This document shows positions 45,545 through 55,196 of a DNA stretch of 64,000 bases, in pieces. The position numbers and the translations under genes were made by a program. Position 1 is the first letter of the stretch. Each line of letters opens with the position of its first letter. The stretch comes from Mesorhizobium amorphae CCNWGS0123 (GTDB lineage: Bacteria; Pseudomonadota; Alphaproteobacteria; Rhizobiales; Rhizobiaceae), in assembly GCF_001686985.1 (NCBI RefSeq), contig NZ_CP015318.1, positions 3,346,001 through 3,410,000 of the forward strand, written 5' to 3'. The notes under the pieces are model-generated. The model did not search any database. It had not been told where the DNA came from and saw nothing but the letters and a program-made list of their open reading frames with translations.

Positions 45545-46825
45545 ATGTCGAACAGTTGGAGCAACTGGTCCGGCTTCGTCCGCGCCGAGCCGAAACTGAT
45601 CGCCACCCCGGCCGACACGAATGAGCTCGCCGAACTGGTGCGCACCGCGCCCGGCCCGCTGCGTGTCGTCGGTGCTGGCCATTCCTTCACCCCGCTGGTG
45701 AAGTCCGAAGGCACGATCGTCTCGCTGGAGAAGATCGAAGGGCTTGTGTCGCATGATGCGGCAAGACATCAGGCGCGGGTGCGGGCAGGGACCAGGCTCG
45801 GCCCGCTGATGCACCTGCTGCAAGGCATCGGCCAGGGCCTGCCCAACATGGGCGACATCGACCGCCAGGCGATCGGCGGCGCGCTCGGCACCGCCACCCA
45901 TGGCTCGGGACCGAAGCTCGGCGCCTATCACACGCAGCTGGAGACGGTGCAATTCGTCGACGGACTTGGCAAATTGCGCGAATTCACCAAGGCAGCGGAT
46001 CCGGAGATGATCCACGCCATCGGTGTCGCGCTCGGCGCCTTCGGCATCTTCACCGAAGTGACAGTGAACAACATTGCGACCTATCGGCTGCGCCGCCGCA
46101 AATGGGTGCTGCCGATCGCCGCCATGTTGCGCGACTTCGAGACGATGATGCGCGCGCATCGCTCGGCCGAGTTCTACTACATTCCGTTTTCCGGCTATGC
46201 GCAGTTCATCGCCAGCGATCTGAGCGATGCAGCGACGACACCGCGGCCGACCGAGGACGACGAGGCAGGGCTGCGGACGCTACGACGGCTGCGCACCGCA
46301 CTCCGCTGGCTGCCGTCGCTGCGCCGCCGGCTGATCCTGGGCGCCATCGCCAAACTGCCGGCCGAGGACTACGTGCAGGACTGGCTCAACGTCTATGCCA
46401 GCGACCGGCAAACCCGGTTCAACGAGATGGAATATCATCTGCCCTTCGAGGAAGGGCCGAAGGCGCTGGCCGAAATCATCGAACTGACCGAGAAGCGCTT
46501 TCCGGAAGTCTATTTCCCGATGGAGGTGCGCTCGGTGGCAGCAGACGAATTCTGGCTGTCACCCTTCTACAAAAGGCCCACCTGCTCGATCGCCATCCAC
46601 CAGGATGCCGCGAACGATCCGTTGCCATTCATGCGCGCGGCCGAGCCGATTTTCCGCAAATATGGCGGCAGGCCGCATTGGGGCAAGATGCACAGCCTGA
46701 AGGCGGCGGATTTCAAGAAGCTCTATCCGCGCTGGGACGAGGCGATGGCAGTGCGCCGCGACATCGATCCGCAAAATCGCTTCGTCTCGCCCTATATGGC
46801 GGGCCTGTTCGGTATCGAGACATGA
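45545..46825 (+). CDS. FAD-linked sugar-1,4-lactone oxidase (D-arabinono-/L-gulono-lactone oxidase family)
   Basis: A 426-residue flavoprotein of the VAO/ALO family. The FAD domain shows 'RVVGAGHSFTPLV' (41-53) and 'GLPNMGDIDRQAIGGALGTATHGSG' (about 98-122), and the C-terminal substrate domain ends with 'GGRPHWGKMHSL', the typical HWGK segment. Enzymes of this family oxidise aldonolactones to ascorbate-like products or alditols with O2 or another acceptor. The ATG at 45545 has GGAGGAGG directly before it. The last four bases overlap the start of the next gene, so it is coupled to an alanine-racemase-fold enzyme. Confidence 0.9.
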   Translation: MSNSWSNWSGFVRAEPKLIATPADTNELAELVRTAPGPLRVVGAGHSFTPLVKSEGTIVSLEKIEGLVSHDAARHQARVRAGTRLGPLMHLLQGIGQGLPNMGDIDRQAIGGALGTATHGSGPKLGAYHTQLETVQFVDGLGKLREFTKAADPEMIHAIGVALGAFGIFTEVTVNNIATYRLRRRKWVLPIAAMLRDFETMMRAHRSAEFYYIPFSGYAQFIASDLSDAATTPRPTEDDEAGLRTLRRLRTALRWLPSLRRRLILGAIAKLPAEDYVQDWLNVYASDRQTRFNEMEYHLPFEEGPKALAEIIELTEKRFPEVYFPMEVRSVAADEFWLSPFYKRPTCSIAIHQDAANDPLPFMRAAEPIFRKYGGRPHWGKMHSLKAADFKKLYPRWDEAMAVRRDIDPQNRFVSPYMAGLFGIET

Positions 46826-47955
46826 GCGCCTATTTCGCCGCGCTGTCGGATGCGCTGAAGGAGGCCGGCATTTTCCAGCCGTGCCTGCTGCTCGACCGCG
46901 ACAGGCTGGACCGCAACATCGCCCTGGTGAAGGAGCGACTGGACCCCGGCCTTGCCGTGCGGCTGGTCGACAAATCGCTCGCTTGCATGCCGTTGCTGTC
47001 GCGCATCGCCAGGGCGCTCGGCACGCATCGCTTCATGACCTTTCATCCGCCGGTCACGCAGGCCGTGCTCGACGCCTTTCCGGATGCCGACATGCTCTAT
47101 GGCAAGCCGATGCCGGTGGGCGCGGCGAGAGCCATGCTGACGAAAGGTGGCGCTGGCTGGTCGCGCGTCTGCTGGCTGATCGACACGAAGGAGCGGCTGG
47201 CCGAGTACGGCGCGCTGGCGGCCGAGCTCGGCATCGAACTGCGCTTCGCCTTCGAGGTCGATGTCGGTCTGCACCGCGGCGGCTTTACCAGTCCTGAGGC
47301 GCTGAAGGCGCTCTCGATTCCCGAGCTACTGCGCTGTGAGGGCATCATGGCCTACGAGGCGCATGCGCCCGAGATTCCCGGCCTCTTCGGCGGCCAGGCC
47401 GGCGCGTTGGAAAAGGCCTCGGCGCTGGCCGAAGAGTTCGCCGATTGCCTCGGCGAGGACCAGCGCCGCATCCTCAACATCGGCGGCTCGAAGACGGCGC
47501 TCCTGCACAATGGCGGGGTGGCAAATGAAGTGTCGATAGGCTCCGCCTTCGTGCTGCCCAGCGATTTCGATAAGCCGGGGCTCGCCGGCTTCGAGCCGGC
47601 CGCCTTCATCGCGACGCCGATCCTGAAGGCGGTCGACCCGGTGCTGCCCGGCCCGGCGGCACTGTCCCGGATATTGCAGACGCTCGGCCTGTTCCCGCGC
47701 AAGGGCTGCTATCTCTATGGCGGCAAATGGATGGCCGAGCCAGTGTTTCCCGCTGGCATGAAGGTAAACGGTCTGATGGGCCTGTCCTCCAACCAGCAGT
47801 TCATGGGTCTGCCCGCCAGTGCCATGGTCAAGCCCGGCGACTATGCTTTCCTGCGGCCGACGCAGAGCGAGGCCGTGCTGCAGCATTTCGGCTCGATCGC
47901 GGTGCTTTCCGGCGGCAAGATTGTCGATCGCTGGTCGGCTTTGCCGATGGGGTGA
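46822..47955 (+). CDS. Alanine-racemase-fold PLP enzyme (D-threonine aldolase / D-amino-acid deaminase-like)
   Basis: A 377-residue PLP-dependent protein with an N-terminal alanine-racemase-like barrel and a C-terminal beta domain. The PLP lysine is probably Lys51 in RLVDKSLACMPLL. Other family features are 'EVDVGLHRGGF' near residue 150, and 'ILNIGGSKTALLHNG' near 220. This subgroup includes D-threonine aldolase and D-serine dehydratase (DSD1-like). Its start overlaps the lactone oxidase stop (ATGA), so the two act in one pathway or transcription unit, an unusual pairing of sugar-lactone oxidation and a D-amino-acid-type enzyme. Exact substrate unknown. Confidence 0.8.
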   Translation: MSAYFAALSDALKEAGIFQPCLLLDRDRLDRNIALVKERLDPGLAVRLVDKSLACMPLLSRIARALGTHRFMTFHPPVTQAVLDAFPDADMLYGKPMPVGAARAMLTKGGAGWSRVCWLIDTKERLAEYGALAAELGIELRFAFEVDVGLHRGGFTSPEALKALSIPELLRCEGIMAYEAHAPEIPGLFGGQAGALEKASALAEEFADCLGEDQRRILNIGGSKTALLHNGGVANEVSIGSAFVLPSDFDKPGLAGFEPAAFIATPILKAVDPVLPGPAALSRILQTLGLFPRKGCYLYGGKWMAEPVFPAGMKVNGLMGLSSNQQFMGLPASAMVKPGDYAFLRPTQSEAVLQHFGSIAVLSGGKIVDRWSALPMG

Positions 47956-47990
47956 GGGGGCGCCGCCTCTCGGCACTTGCGACCGGCAAA

Positions 47991-48069
47991 AGCCATCACA
48001 ACCTTCGTCATCCCAGGGTCTCCGCGACGTCGCTTCGCTCTGCCTGGGATGACCAAGGTTGTGATGGCT
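47991..48069. repeat. Long-armed palindromic repeat
   Basis: Arms of 27 bases (47991-48017 and 48043-48069) are nearly perfectly complementary, with AGCCATCACAACCTT at the left outer end and its complement at the right. The centre contains CGCGACGTCGCTTCGCTCTG. The cgtcatcccagg...cctgggatgac type occurs as a dispersed intergenic repeat in rhizobia; here it can also serve as terminator of the preceding operon. Confidence 0.7.
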
Positions 48070-48082
48070 TCCTCGTGTTTAT

Positions 48083-48095
48083 TTGACTCAGTCAA
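48083..48095. promoter_or_regulatory. MarR-type operator upstream of the MarR-GNAT gene
   Basis: TTGACTCAGTCAA is a perfect inverted repeat with a 3-base centre, 38 bases before the ATG. MarR proteins bind such short TTGA...TCAA palindromes, so autoregulation is likely. Confidence 0.6.
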
Positions 48096-48133
48096 CTAAA
48101 TGCGTGATCCTGTCCAGGACAGGAGAAGGCGCA

Positions 48134-49072
48134 ATGACCATCCACGACCACCCCGGCAAGGAACGCATCGGCGCGGTGCGGGCCTTCAATCGCTTCTACA
48201 CCCGCCAGATCGGGCTGCTCGACGAAGGGCTCTTGAAAAGCGCCTTCTCGCTGACCGAGGCGCGGGTGCTCTACGAACTGGCGCATCGCGACGGCCTGAC
48301 CGCCACCGACCTTGTCCGCGACCTTGCGCTCGACCCAGGCTATCTCAGCCGGCTGTTGAAGAAATTCGAGGAGCGCGGCCTGGTCGAGCGCGCCGCCACC
48401 GAAGCCGATGCGCGGCGTTCTTCGATCGCGCTGACGCCGGCCGGGCGGCAGGCCTTCGCGCCGCTCAACCGGGATTCGCACGACCAGGTTGCGGCCTTGC
48501 TCGATCGGCTGCCGGCATCGGACCAGGATAGGCTGGTCAAGGCCATGCAGACGGTGCAGCGCCTGCTGGGCGGCGACGGTGCCGAGCCCAAAATTCCCTA
48601 TATGCTGCGGCCGATGCAGGTCGGCGATATAGGCTGGATCGTCAGACGCCAGGGCATGATCTATACGCAGGACTATGGCTGGGACGAAACCTATGAGGCA
48701 TTGGTCGCCGAGATCCTCGCCGCCTTCGTCAAATCCTTCGACCCGAAATGGGAGCGCAGCTGGATCGCCGAGCGGGAAGGCGAGGTGGTCGGCTCGGTCT
48801 TTGTCGTGCGCAAGTCGGACGAGGTGGCGAAGCTTCGCCTGCTCTATGTCGAGCCTTCGGCGCGCGGGCTGGGGATTGGCAAGCGACTGGTCGATGAATG
48901 CGTGAGCTTTGCCCGCGCCAGGGGCTACAAGACGCTGACGCTTTGGACCAACGACATCCTGGTCTCGGCGCGCCGCATCTACGAGGCGGTGGGCTTCAAG
49001 CTCGCCGAGGAAGAGCGCCACCATTCCTTCGGCAAGGATCTGGTCGGCCAGAACTGGAACCTGGAATTGTAG
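48134..49072 (+). CDS. MarR-type HTH regulator fused to a GNAT acetyltransferase
   Basis: A 312-residue two-domain protein. Residues about 10-140 form a MarR-type winged HTH (SLTEARVLYELAHRDGLTATDLVRDLALDPGYLSRLLKKFEERGLVERAATEADARRSSIALT). Residues about 155-310 form a GNAT domain with the acetyl-CoA loop 'LLYVEPSARGLGIGKRLVDECVSFARARGY'. The fusion is known in several proteobacteria; the acetylated substrate is unknown, and the acetyltransferase may inactivate the ligand sensed by the HTH part. The ATG at 48134 has AGGAGAAGG upstream, while an in-frame start at 48083 lies on the operator. Confidence 0.92.
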   Translation: MTIHDHPGKERIGAVRAFNRFYTRQIGLLDEGLLKSAFSLTEARVLYELAHRDGLTATDLVRDLALDPGYLSRLLKKFEERGLVERAATEADARRSSIALTPAGRQAFAPLNRDSHDQVAALLDRLPASDQDRLVKAMQTVQRLLGGDGAEPKIPYMLRPMQVGDIGWIVRRQGMIYTQDYGWDETYEALVAEILAAFVKSFDPKWERSWIAEREGEVVGSVFVVRKSDEVAKLRLLYVEPSARGLGIGKRLVDECVSFARARGYKTLTLWTNDILVSARRIYEAVGFKLAEEERHHSFGKDLVGQNWNLEL

Positions 49073-49114
49073 AGTTGGCCCGGCCCTTCGCTATGGCTTC
49101 GGGCGTTCGTCGCT

Positions 49115-49140
49115 TCAATCGACAAATCGTTGTCGATTGA
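49115..49140. repeat. Perfect hairpin between convergent genes
   Basis: TCAATCGACAA (49115-49125) and TTGTCGATTGA (49130-49140) pair perfectly around a 4-base loop, followed by the small palindrome TCGGCCTACGGCCGA. It lies between the convergent MarR-GNAT and AraC genes and may be a bidirectional terminator or dispersed repeat. Confidence 0.55.
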
Positions 49141-49161
49141 TCGGCCTACGGCCGACGCTCC

Positions 49162-49995
49162 TCACCCCTTCACCGGGATCCAGATCTCCAGCCCGCCATT
49201 GCCGCTGCGCGGATCGAATTCGGGGCCGTAGCGCTCGAACTCCGGCGCGTCCGCGATCTCGTGGCCGGAGGCCGGCAGCCACTTGTTCCAGATCGTGTTG
49301 ACCGTGCGACGGATGGTCGAAATGTGCTCGCGATGCGAGAACACGGCATATTTCTGCGCCGGCACGCGCACGCGAAAGAATTCCTTCGGCAGGTCGGAGA
49401 AATCGGAGACCTCGACGCCGGCGATGTAGTCGAAATTGCCGGCATCGTCGCCGTTGATGCAGACGCCATAGGCGACGTCGCCGATCTCGCCCGGAATGTT
49501 GCCGATATAGGGACCGAAACGCTGCCACAGCATCGGGATCGCGGCGCTGCTCTCGCAGCTGTAGCGTTCGCCGAGGCCGGCGATGAGGAAGGGCCGGCTG
49601 GTCTCGAAGCGCGGCGGCTCGAGGCTGGCAAGCAGGGACTGGTTCATCAGGATCGGCTCCACGAGATCGAGGTTGTCGAGGCTGCCTTGCGCGCGCACCA
49701 GTTCCGGCGTGGTGGCGAACTGGTCGCGGAAGGCGCGGGTGAAAGCCTCATGCGAGTTGTAGCCGGCGTCGAGCGCGACCGAGAGGATGTCGGGCGCGCC
49801 GGCGGCGAGCTTGCGCGCCGCTTCGCTCAGCCGGCGCGCGCGCATATAGCCCATCACCGAACGGCCGGTCGCGGCGCCGAAGGCGCGCGTCACATGGAAG
49901 CGCGACACGCCACTGCTTTGCGCGACATCGTCGAGCGACACCGCTTCCGGCAGATGGCTCTCGACGAACCACAGCGCCTTTTCGGTCGGGTTCAT
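49162..49995 (-). CDS. AraC-family regulator with GyrI-like effector domain
   Basis: A 277-residue regulator of the Rob/TipA-like layout. The N-terminal AraC-type DNA-binding domain has two HTH motifs (EAVSLDDVAQSSGVSRFHVTRAFGAATG and ILSVALDAGYNSHEAFTRAFRDQF) within residues 1-105. The C-terminal half, about 120-277, is a GyrI-like small-molecule-binding domain (RFETSRPFLIAGLGERYSCESSAAIPMLWQRFGPYIG). Such proteins sense lipophilic cations or similar compounds and activate stress or efflux genes. It stands alone; target unknown. A GGAGAAA ribosome site precedes the ATG at 49995. Confidence 0.93.
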   Translation of the reverse strand: MNPTEKALWFVESHLPEAVSLDDVAQSSGVSRFHVTRAFGAATGRSVMGYMRARRLSEAARKLAAGAPDILSVALDAGYNSHEAFTRAFRDQFATTPELVRAQGSLDNLDLVEPILMNQSLLASLEPPRFETSRPFLIAGLGERYSCESSAAIPMLWQRFGPYIGNIPGEIGDVAYGVCINGDDAGNFDYIAGVEVSDFSDLPKEFFRVRVPAQKYAVFSHREHISTIRRTVNTIWNKWLPASGHEIADAPEFERYGPEFDPRSGNGGLEIWIPVKG

Positions 49996-50063
49996 TTTCT
50001 CCTCGCATTGGCCGGGATCATGCTGCCGTTTCCTGGCGCGGCCAGTTTGATCGAAATTGCGCA

Positions 50064-50261
50064 GTGCGCAAAATCGAAACCACGCTGATCGCCATGGCGG
50101 TCATTTTTCCCGCGGGACCTTGTTGCGGTTGTTCCTCCGTCACCGCCCGCAAACCCGCCCGGAAGGTCAACTTGACCAATCACAAGGCCGACGACATTGT
50201 GGACGTGCAATTCGTAGCCAAGTGGTCGTGTGGCAATGGATTTTCGCGACGCCATCGATAG
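50064..50261 (+). CDS. Possible small exported/lipoprotein-like peptide
   Basis: A weakly supported 65-residue frame with a GTG start at 50064. The N-terminus 'RKIETTLIAMAVIFPAGPCCGCSS' looks like a signal sequence running into a cysteine-rich lipobox-like stretch, followed by a polar tail. It overlaps the start of the mechanosensitive channel gene by 26 bases. No ribosome site is convincing and I do not recognise the protein, so it may be spurious or a degraded gene. Confidence 0.25.
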   Translation: MRKIETTLIAMAVIFPAGPCCGCSSVTARKPARKVNLTNHKADDIVDVQFVAKWSCGNGFSRRHR

Positions 50262-51522
50262 ATCGCTGGCCTGGGCCGGCGGATGGTTCGACTATGCCGC
50301 CACGCCGTGGTTCGTCTATCAGACCGCCATCATCGTCTCGCTGTTTCTGGTGGCGAAGCTTGCGGCGCTGCGGGTCGAGCCGCTGGTCGAGAACCAGGCA
50401 CGCCAGATCAAGGGCCATCCCGGACTGCTGAGGGTCGTCATCGCGCTGCTGCGGCGCACCGACTGGATCCTGTTCACGATCCTGCTGTTTGCCGCGCTCA
50501 ACCTGTTGCGCGCCATCACCTGGCCGAGCCGCACCCATCTTCTGCTCGTCGCACTGCTGCTGTCGCTGGCGTGGCTGTTCGCGACCGTGCTGTCGCGCAT
50601 CATCCGCAACCGCCTCGTCGCGCGCATGCTCGGTTGGCTGGCATGGATCTACGCGGCCCTCGTCATACTGGGCGTCGGCGACGAGGCAGCCGCTTTCCTC
50701 GACAGCGTCGCAATCCCTCTGGGCGCGGTTCGCCTTTCGGCGCTGATGGTGCTGAAGGCGGCGCTGCTCCTGATCGCCACCGTCGGGCTTGCGGTGGTCA
50801 CCGGCAATTACATCGATGAGCGCGTCCGCGTCTCCGAGGAGCTGACGCCGTCGATCCGCGTCCTCGTCGGCAAGGTCGCCAAGATCGGCCTCGTTTTGGT
50901 GGCCGGCGCCGTCGCACTCTCCGCCGTCGGTCTCGACCTGACGGCGCTGACGGTGTTTTCCGGTGCTGTCGGTGTCGGTCTCGCTTTCGGGCTGCAGAAG
51001 GTCGTCTCGAATTTCGTCTCCGGCGTGATCATCCTGCTCGACAAGTCGATCAAGCCGGGCGACACCATTTCGCTCGAAGGCACCTTCGGCTGGATCCGCG
51101 AATTGCGGGCGCGCTTTGTCTCGGTGGTGACGCGCGACGGCCGCGAATTCCTGATCCCCAACGAGGACTTCATCACCCAGAGGGTCATCAACTGGTCGTT
51201 CAGCGACAACCTCGTGCGCCTCGACGTGAACTTCGGCGTCTCCTACGATGCCGATCCGCACAAGGTCAGCGAACTGGCGATAGAGGCCGCGATTACCGTC
51301 GGCCGGGTCGACGCCGACCGGAGGCCGGTCTGCTGGCTGACCGACTTCGGCGACTCCTCGCTGAACTTCGTCCTGCGCTTCTGGATCCGCGACCCCCAGC
51401 AAGGCCTGACCAACGTGCGCGGCAAGGTGCTGCTGGCGCTATGGGACACATTCAAGGCAAACGACATAAGCATTCCCTATCCGCATCGTGAGATCATCAT
51501 GAAGCCGGCGGACGGGCGCTGA
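50236..51522 (+). CDS. MscS-family mechanosensitive ion channel
   Basis: A 428-residue membrane protein. Four to six hydrophobic segments precede the conserved pore-lining helix and beta domain: 'TVFSGAVGVGLAFGLQKVVSNFVSGVIILLDKSIKPGDTISLEGTFGWI' at about residues 240-290 is the MscS core, with the Gly/Ala-rich TM3. The C-terminal alpha/beta vestibule domain ends near residue 425. It releases small solutes on hypo-osmotic shock, or has a signalling role. The ATG at 50236 is used; a GTG two codons upstream is also possible. Monocistronic. Confidence 0.92.
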   Translation: MDFRDAIDRSLAWAGGWFDYAATPWFVYQTAIIVSLFLVAKLAALRVEPLVENQARQIKGHPGLLRVVIALLRRTDWILFTILLFAALNLLRAITWPSRTHLLLVALLLSLAWLFATVLSRIIRNRLVARMLGWLAWIYAALVILGVGDEAAAFLDSVAIPLGAVRLSALMVLKAALLLIATVGLAVVTGNYIDERVRVSEELTPSIRVLVGKVAKIGLVLVAGAVALSAVGLDLTALTVFSGAVGVGLAFGLQKVVSNFVSGVIILLDKSIKPGDTISLEGTFGWIRELRARFVSVVTRDGREFLIPNEDFITQRVINWSFSDNLVRLDVNFGVSYDADPHKVSELAIEAAITVGRVDADRRPVCWLTDFGDSSLNFVLRFWIRDPQQGLTNVRGKVLLALWDTFKANDISIPYPHREIIMKPADGR

Positions 51523-51606
51523 GGGTGTGGGTGTTCACGGAAGGGGCGGCAGGGACGTCAGGATCGTCGGGGCCGACGGGCTACTGCCGGCGGGGACGTC
51601 GGCGCA

Positions 51607-51789
51607 TCAAATCAAACGGTTGCTTTCCGCAGTTTGACGCGCCCGCCGCACCGTGCCGTCGGTGTCGGCGATCTTTCGTCTTGCGGCTTCGTCGCTTCTG
51701 ATCGTCAGCCGCTTCGACAGGACTTTGGTGGCCTCGACGATCGGCTCGACCGTTACAATCGGGGCATCCGGGGTTTTCATGAATCTCAT
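51607..51789 (-). CDS. Small basic hypothetical protein
   Basis: A 60-residue soluble protein with a beta-strand-like start 'TPDAPIVTVEPIVEATKVLSKRL' and a highly charged, helical second half. The family is not recognised. AAAGGACAA lies 8 bases before the ATG at 51789; a second ATG at 51780 is possible. It is the first of a run of very small genes around groESL2, all on the minus strand up to 52655. Confidence 0.55.
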   Translation of the reverse strand: MRFMKTPDAPIVTVEPIVEATKVLSKRLTIRSDEAARRKIADTDGTVRRARQTAESNRLI

Positions 51790-51869
51790 GCTTGTTGTCC
51801 TTTCTGGCAAAAAATGAAAGCAGGCGCGGAGCGGCTGTCCGCCCCGGCACCTTATGCACGGCGACAAAG

Positions 51870-52064
51870 TTACTTTCGCACGACCCAGGCCAGCAGCGCC
51901 GATTCACAATCGGAGTTGCCGGTATAGTCACGGATCAAAAGCGCGGCGTATCCCTGCCACTGATCCTCGGGGATCCGATTTTCGATGACCGACGTTCTGA
52001 AGGCATCGCGCAGGATATTGCAGTCAAAAGTCGAGATCGCATCGGCCGAATGATCATTGTCCAT
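51870..52064 (-). CDS. Small acidic hypothetical protein
   Basis: A 64-residue soluble protein not recognised by family. It contains two cysteines (Cys15 and Cys53) and the segment 'NRIPEDQWQGYAALLIRDYTG', which looks like a folded helical domain. The ATG at 52064 has GGGAG 7 bases upstream. It is preceded and followed by other tiny genes on the same strand, downstream of groEL2. Confidence 0.6.
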   Translation of the reverse strand: MDNDHSADAISTFDCNILRDAFRTSVIENRIPEDQWQGYAALLIRDYTGNSDCESALLAWVVRK

Positions 52065-52215
52065 GATGCAGCTCCCATTTAGGGGGCGGGAGTACGGTGG
52101 ACGCTCTCAAGCGCCGGTGCCCTTTGTTCTGGCCGGCGACGACGGGACTGTACGCCCCCAACCGCCGGTTAGCGAATCATTCCGGCAGATTTGTCCGTTG
52201 GTGCATCAGCACAAG

Positions 52216-52401
52216 TCAGCGGCCGGCCTCTTCCCGCCGCTTGAAGTCTTGATCGTTCAGCCGGCCGACTATCTCGTCCGCTTCGCCGGCATTGATGCCG
52301 ACCATGACCTTGTGATCGGTTTCGGCGGGCTGGCCGGTGAAGACGTCGAAAACGGTCCAGCTGTCCGGATGGTCCATGCGAATCGCGTAGCGGTTTGCCA
52401 T
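52216..52401 (-). CDS. Small protein, paralogue of the gene at 56148
   Basis: A 61-residue protein with the core 'SWTVFDVFTGQPAETDHKVMVGINAGEADEIVGRLN'. The same pattern (SWTVYHVFTGIPAHEDGVAMTGLN...) occurs in the 106-residue product of 56148-56468 on the other side of groESL2, so the two are paralogues. The family name is not known to me; the conserved W-x-V-x2-VFTG-x-P and G-hydrophobic-N motifs suggest a small alpha/beta fold. The ATG at 52401 follows a GGACGCGGACT purine patch. Confidence 0.7.
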   Translation of the reverse strand: MANRYAIRMDHPDSWTVFDVFTGQPAETDHKVMVGINAGEADEIVGRLNDQDFKRREEAGR

Positions 52402-52439
52402 AGTCCGCGTCCTTTTCGTTTTCGCCGCCACCGACCGGT

Positions 52440-52655
52440 TCAGGCCCGCACAATGAAAAACACTGCCGCCAGGACAACGACTGTCCACAGCACCACGCCC
52501 AGCTTCAAGGCCAGGCCCCCGTGTGAAGAGAGCTGCTCCCGCATGCTGGCAACCACGGTCTTCATGCTCCTGGATCTGGCCGGCGTCGCCGCAACGGCGA
52601 CCGGCGGCTTGACCCCAAGCCTGCCGAATACCGGCAGCAGTGTCGGTTCACGCAC
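52440..52655 (-). CDS. Small single-pass membrane protein
   Basis: A 71-residue protein with one C-terminal transmembrane helix (LALKLGVVLWTVVVLAAVFFIVRA) and a basic N-terminal half, so a tail-anchored topology is likely. It starts with GTG at 52655, 6 bases after GGAG. The gene follows groEL2 by 23 bases on the same strand and could be co-transcribed with groESL2. Not recognised by family. Confidence 0.6.
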   Translation of the reverse strand: MREPTLLPVFGRLGVKPPVAVAATPARSRSMKTVVASMREQLSSHGGLALKLGVVLWTVVVLAAVFFIVRA

Positions 52656-52678
52656 GGGTTTCTCCTGGCGCCAGGTTC

Positions 52679-54316
<1,638 letters not shown>

Positions 54317-54366
54317 TCATCCCGTTCGAAAATTGGAGTGGGCGGTTTGCCGTGAAGCCAGCCCGG

Positions 54367-54702
54367 TCAGGCGGCTTTCTTGGAAGCCGCGGTTTTCTCG
54401 ACGTCCATCCCGCTCTTGTCGATGACGCCCATGATGTCGGCCTCCTTCATGATCAGAAGGTCCTCGCCGTCGATCTTGACCTCGGTTCCCGACCATTTGC
54501 CGAACAGGATGAAGTCGCCGGCTTTCACATCGGGCACGATCAGCGCGCCGCTTTCGTCGCGCGCGCCAGAGCCGACGGCGATCACTTCGCCTTCCTGCGG
54601 CTTTTCTTGTGCCGTGTCGGGAATGATGATGCCGCCCTTGGATTTGGTGTCGCCTTCGGCGCGGCGAATGACGACGCGGTCGTGGAGTGGCCGGAATTTC
54701 AT
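54367..54702 (-). CDS. groES2: Co-chaperonin GroES (copy 2), C-terminally extended
   Basis: A 111-residue GroES. The 95-residue core is canonical ('[44 protein letters not shown]' to '[14 protein letters not shown]'), with mobile loop residues [18 protein letters not shown]. It then continues for 16 residues ([16 protein letters not shown]), an Ala/Lys tail missing in copy 1. The ATG at 54702 has AAGAAG upstream. A CIRCE-like element precedes it at 54758. It is translated ahead of groEL2 in the same operon. Confidence 0.95.
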   Translation of the reverse strand: MKFRPLHDRVVIRRAEGDTKSKGGIIIPDTAQEKPQEGEVIAVGSGARDESGALIVPDVKAGDFILFGKWSGTEVKIDGEDLLIMKEADIMGVIDKSGMDVEKTAASKKAA

Positions 54703-54757
54703 GGGAAACTTCTTTCTGGGGCCGGCATAGGCGGCCGCTACCCCTGATATAGGCGCG

Positions 54758-54784
54758 TTGGCACTCGATAGATAGGAGTGCCAG
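54758..54784. promoter_or_regulatory. CIRCE-like operator of groESL2 (variant)
   Basis: TTGGCACTC, 9 bases, GAGTGCCAG. The inner GCACTC/GAGTGC arms are identical to the CIRCE consensus, while the outer bases differ (TTGG/CCAG for TTAG/CTAA). HrcA may bind more weakly than to the perfect element of groESL1, giving different heat-shock behaviour. Confidence 0.75.
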
Positions 54785-55196
54785 AATTAATTCTCGCGAA
54801 TATCCAAGAAATCGAATGAAATAATTCGAGACGCGCAGAAAATCATTCGCATTGGAGGAAAACTTTCTGCCGCCGTGATTTTCGCGGACGCTGATTTGTT
54901 ATTTCAAAGGAGAAATAAAAGGCCGCCGCGACCTTGTTTGCAACTCAATTGAGGCGCATATGTAAAGCTCGTTGATTTGGTCGAGTTGGCTTTGTGTCAG
55001 AGCCCCGCCATTCACCACCGAATTCTCGAAAACGAGTGCATGCGCCGGTCCGGCGCACATTTCGTTCCGTTCGGACCCTGGAATGAAACCGACGCTGACC
55101 ACGGATGTACTGGCAGCGTCGGGCATCGTCCCGGCGGTTCGAGTGGGAATGATACGGAAAGGCGCTGGCGCGCGTTTCCGCGGAAAGCCGCAATTC
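54785..55196. promoter_or_regulatory. AT-rich divergent region between groES2 and the small-gene operon
   Basis: The first 130 bases are strikingly AT-rich for this genome (for example the stretch 54785-54850), fitting promoters for groESL2 on the minus strand and possibly for the plus-strand small-gene operon. No -35/-10 pair could be assigned with confidence. One weak minus-strand frame (54899-55126) lies in it. Confidence 0.4.
54899..55126 (-). CDS. Questionable small ORF
   Basis: A 75-residue frame from an ATG at 55126. The middle part 'GGALTQSQLDQINELYICASIEL' has protein-like, amphipathic composition, and the start 'MPDAASTSVVSVGF' is unremarkable. There is no good ribosome site and no family recognised. 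It would be transcribed towards groES2 and lie in its promoter region, which argues against it. Confidence 0.25.
   Translation of the reverse strand: MPDAASTSVVSVGFIPGSERNEMCAGPAHALVFENSVVNGGALTQSQLDQINELYICASIELQTRSRRPFISPLK

Noticed and set aside
46102..46821. Extension of the alanine-racemase-fold gene upstream
   Set aside because: It would overlap the lactone oxidase gene completely; the ATG at 46822 starts the conserved protein with an ATGA overlap.
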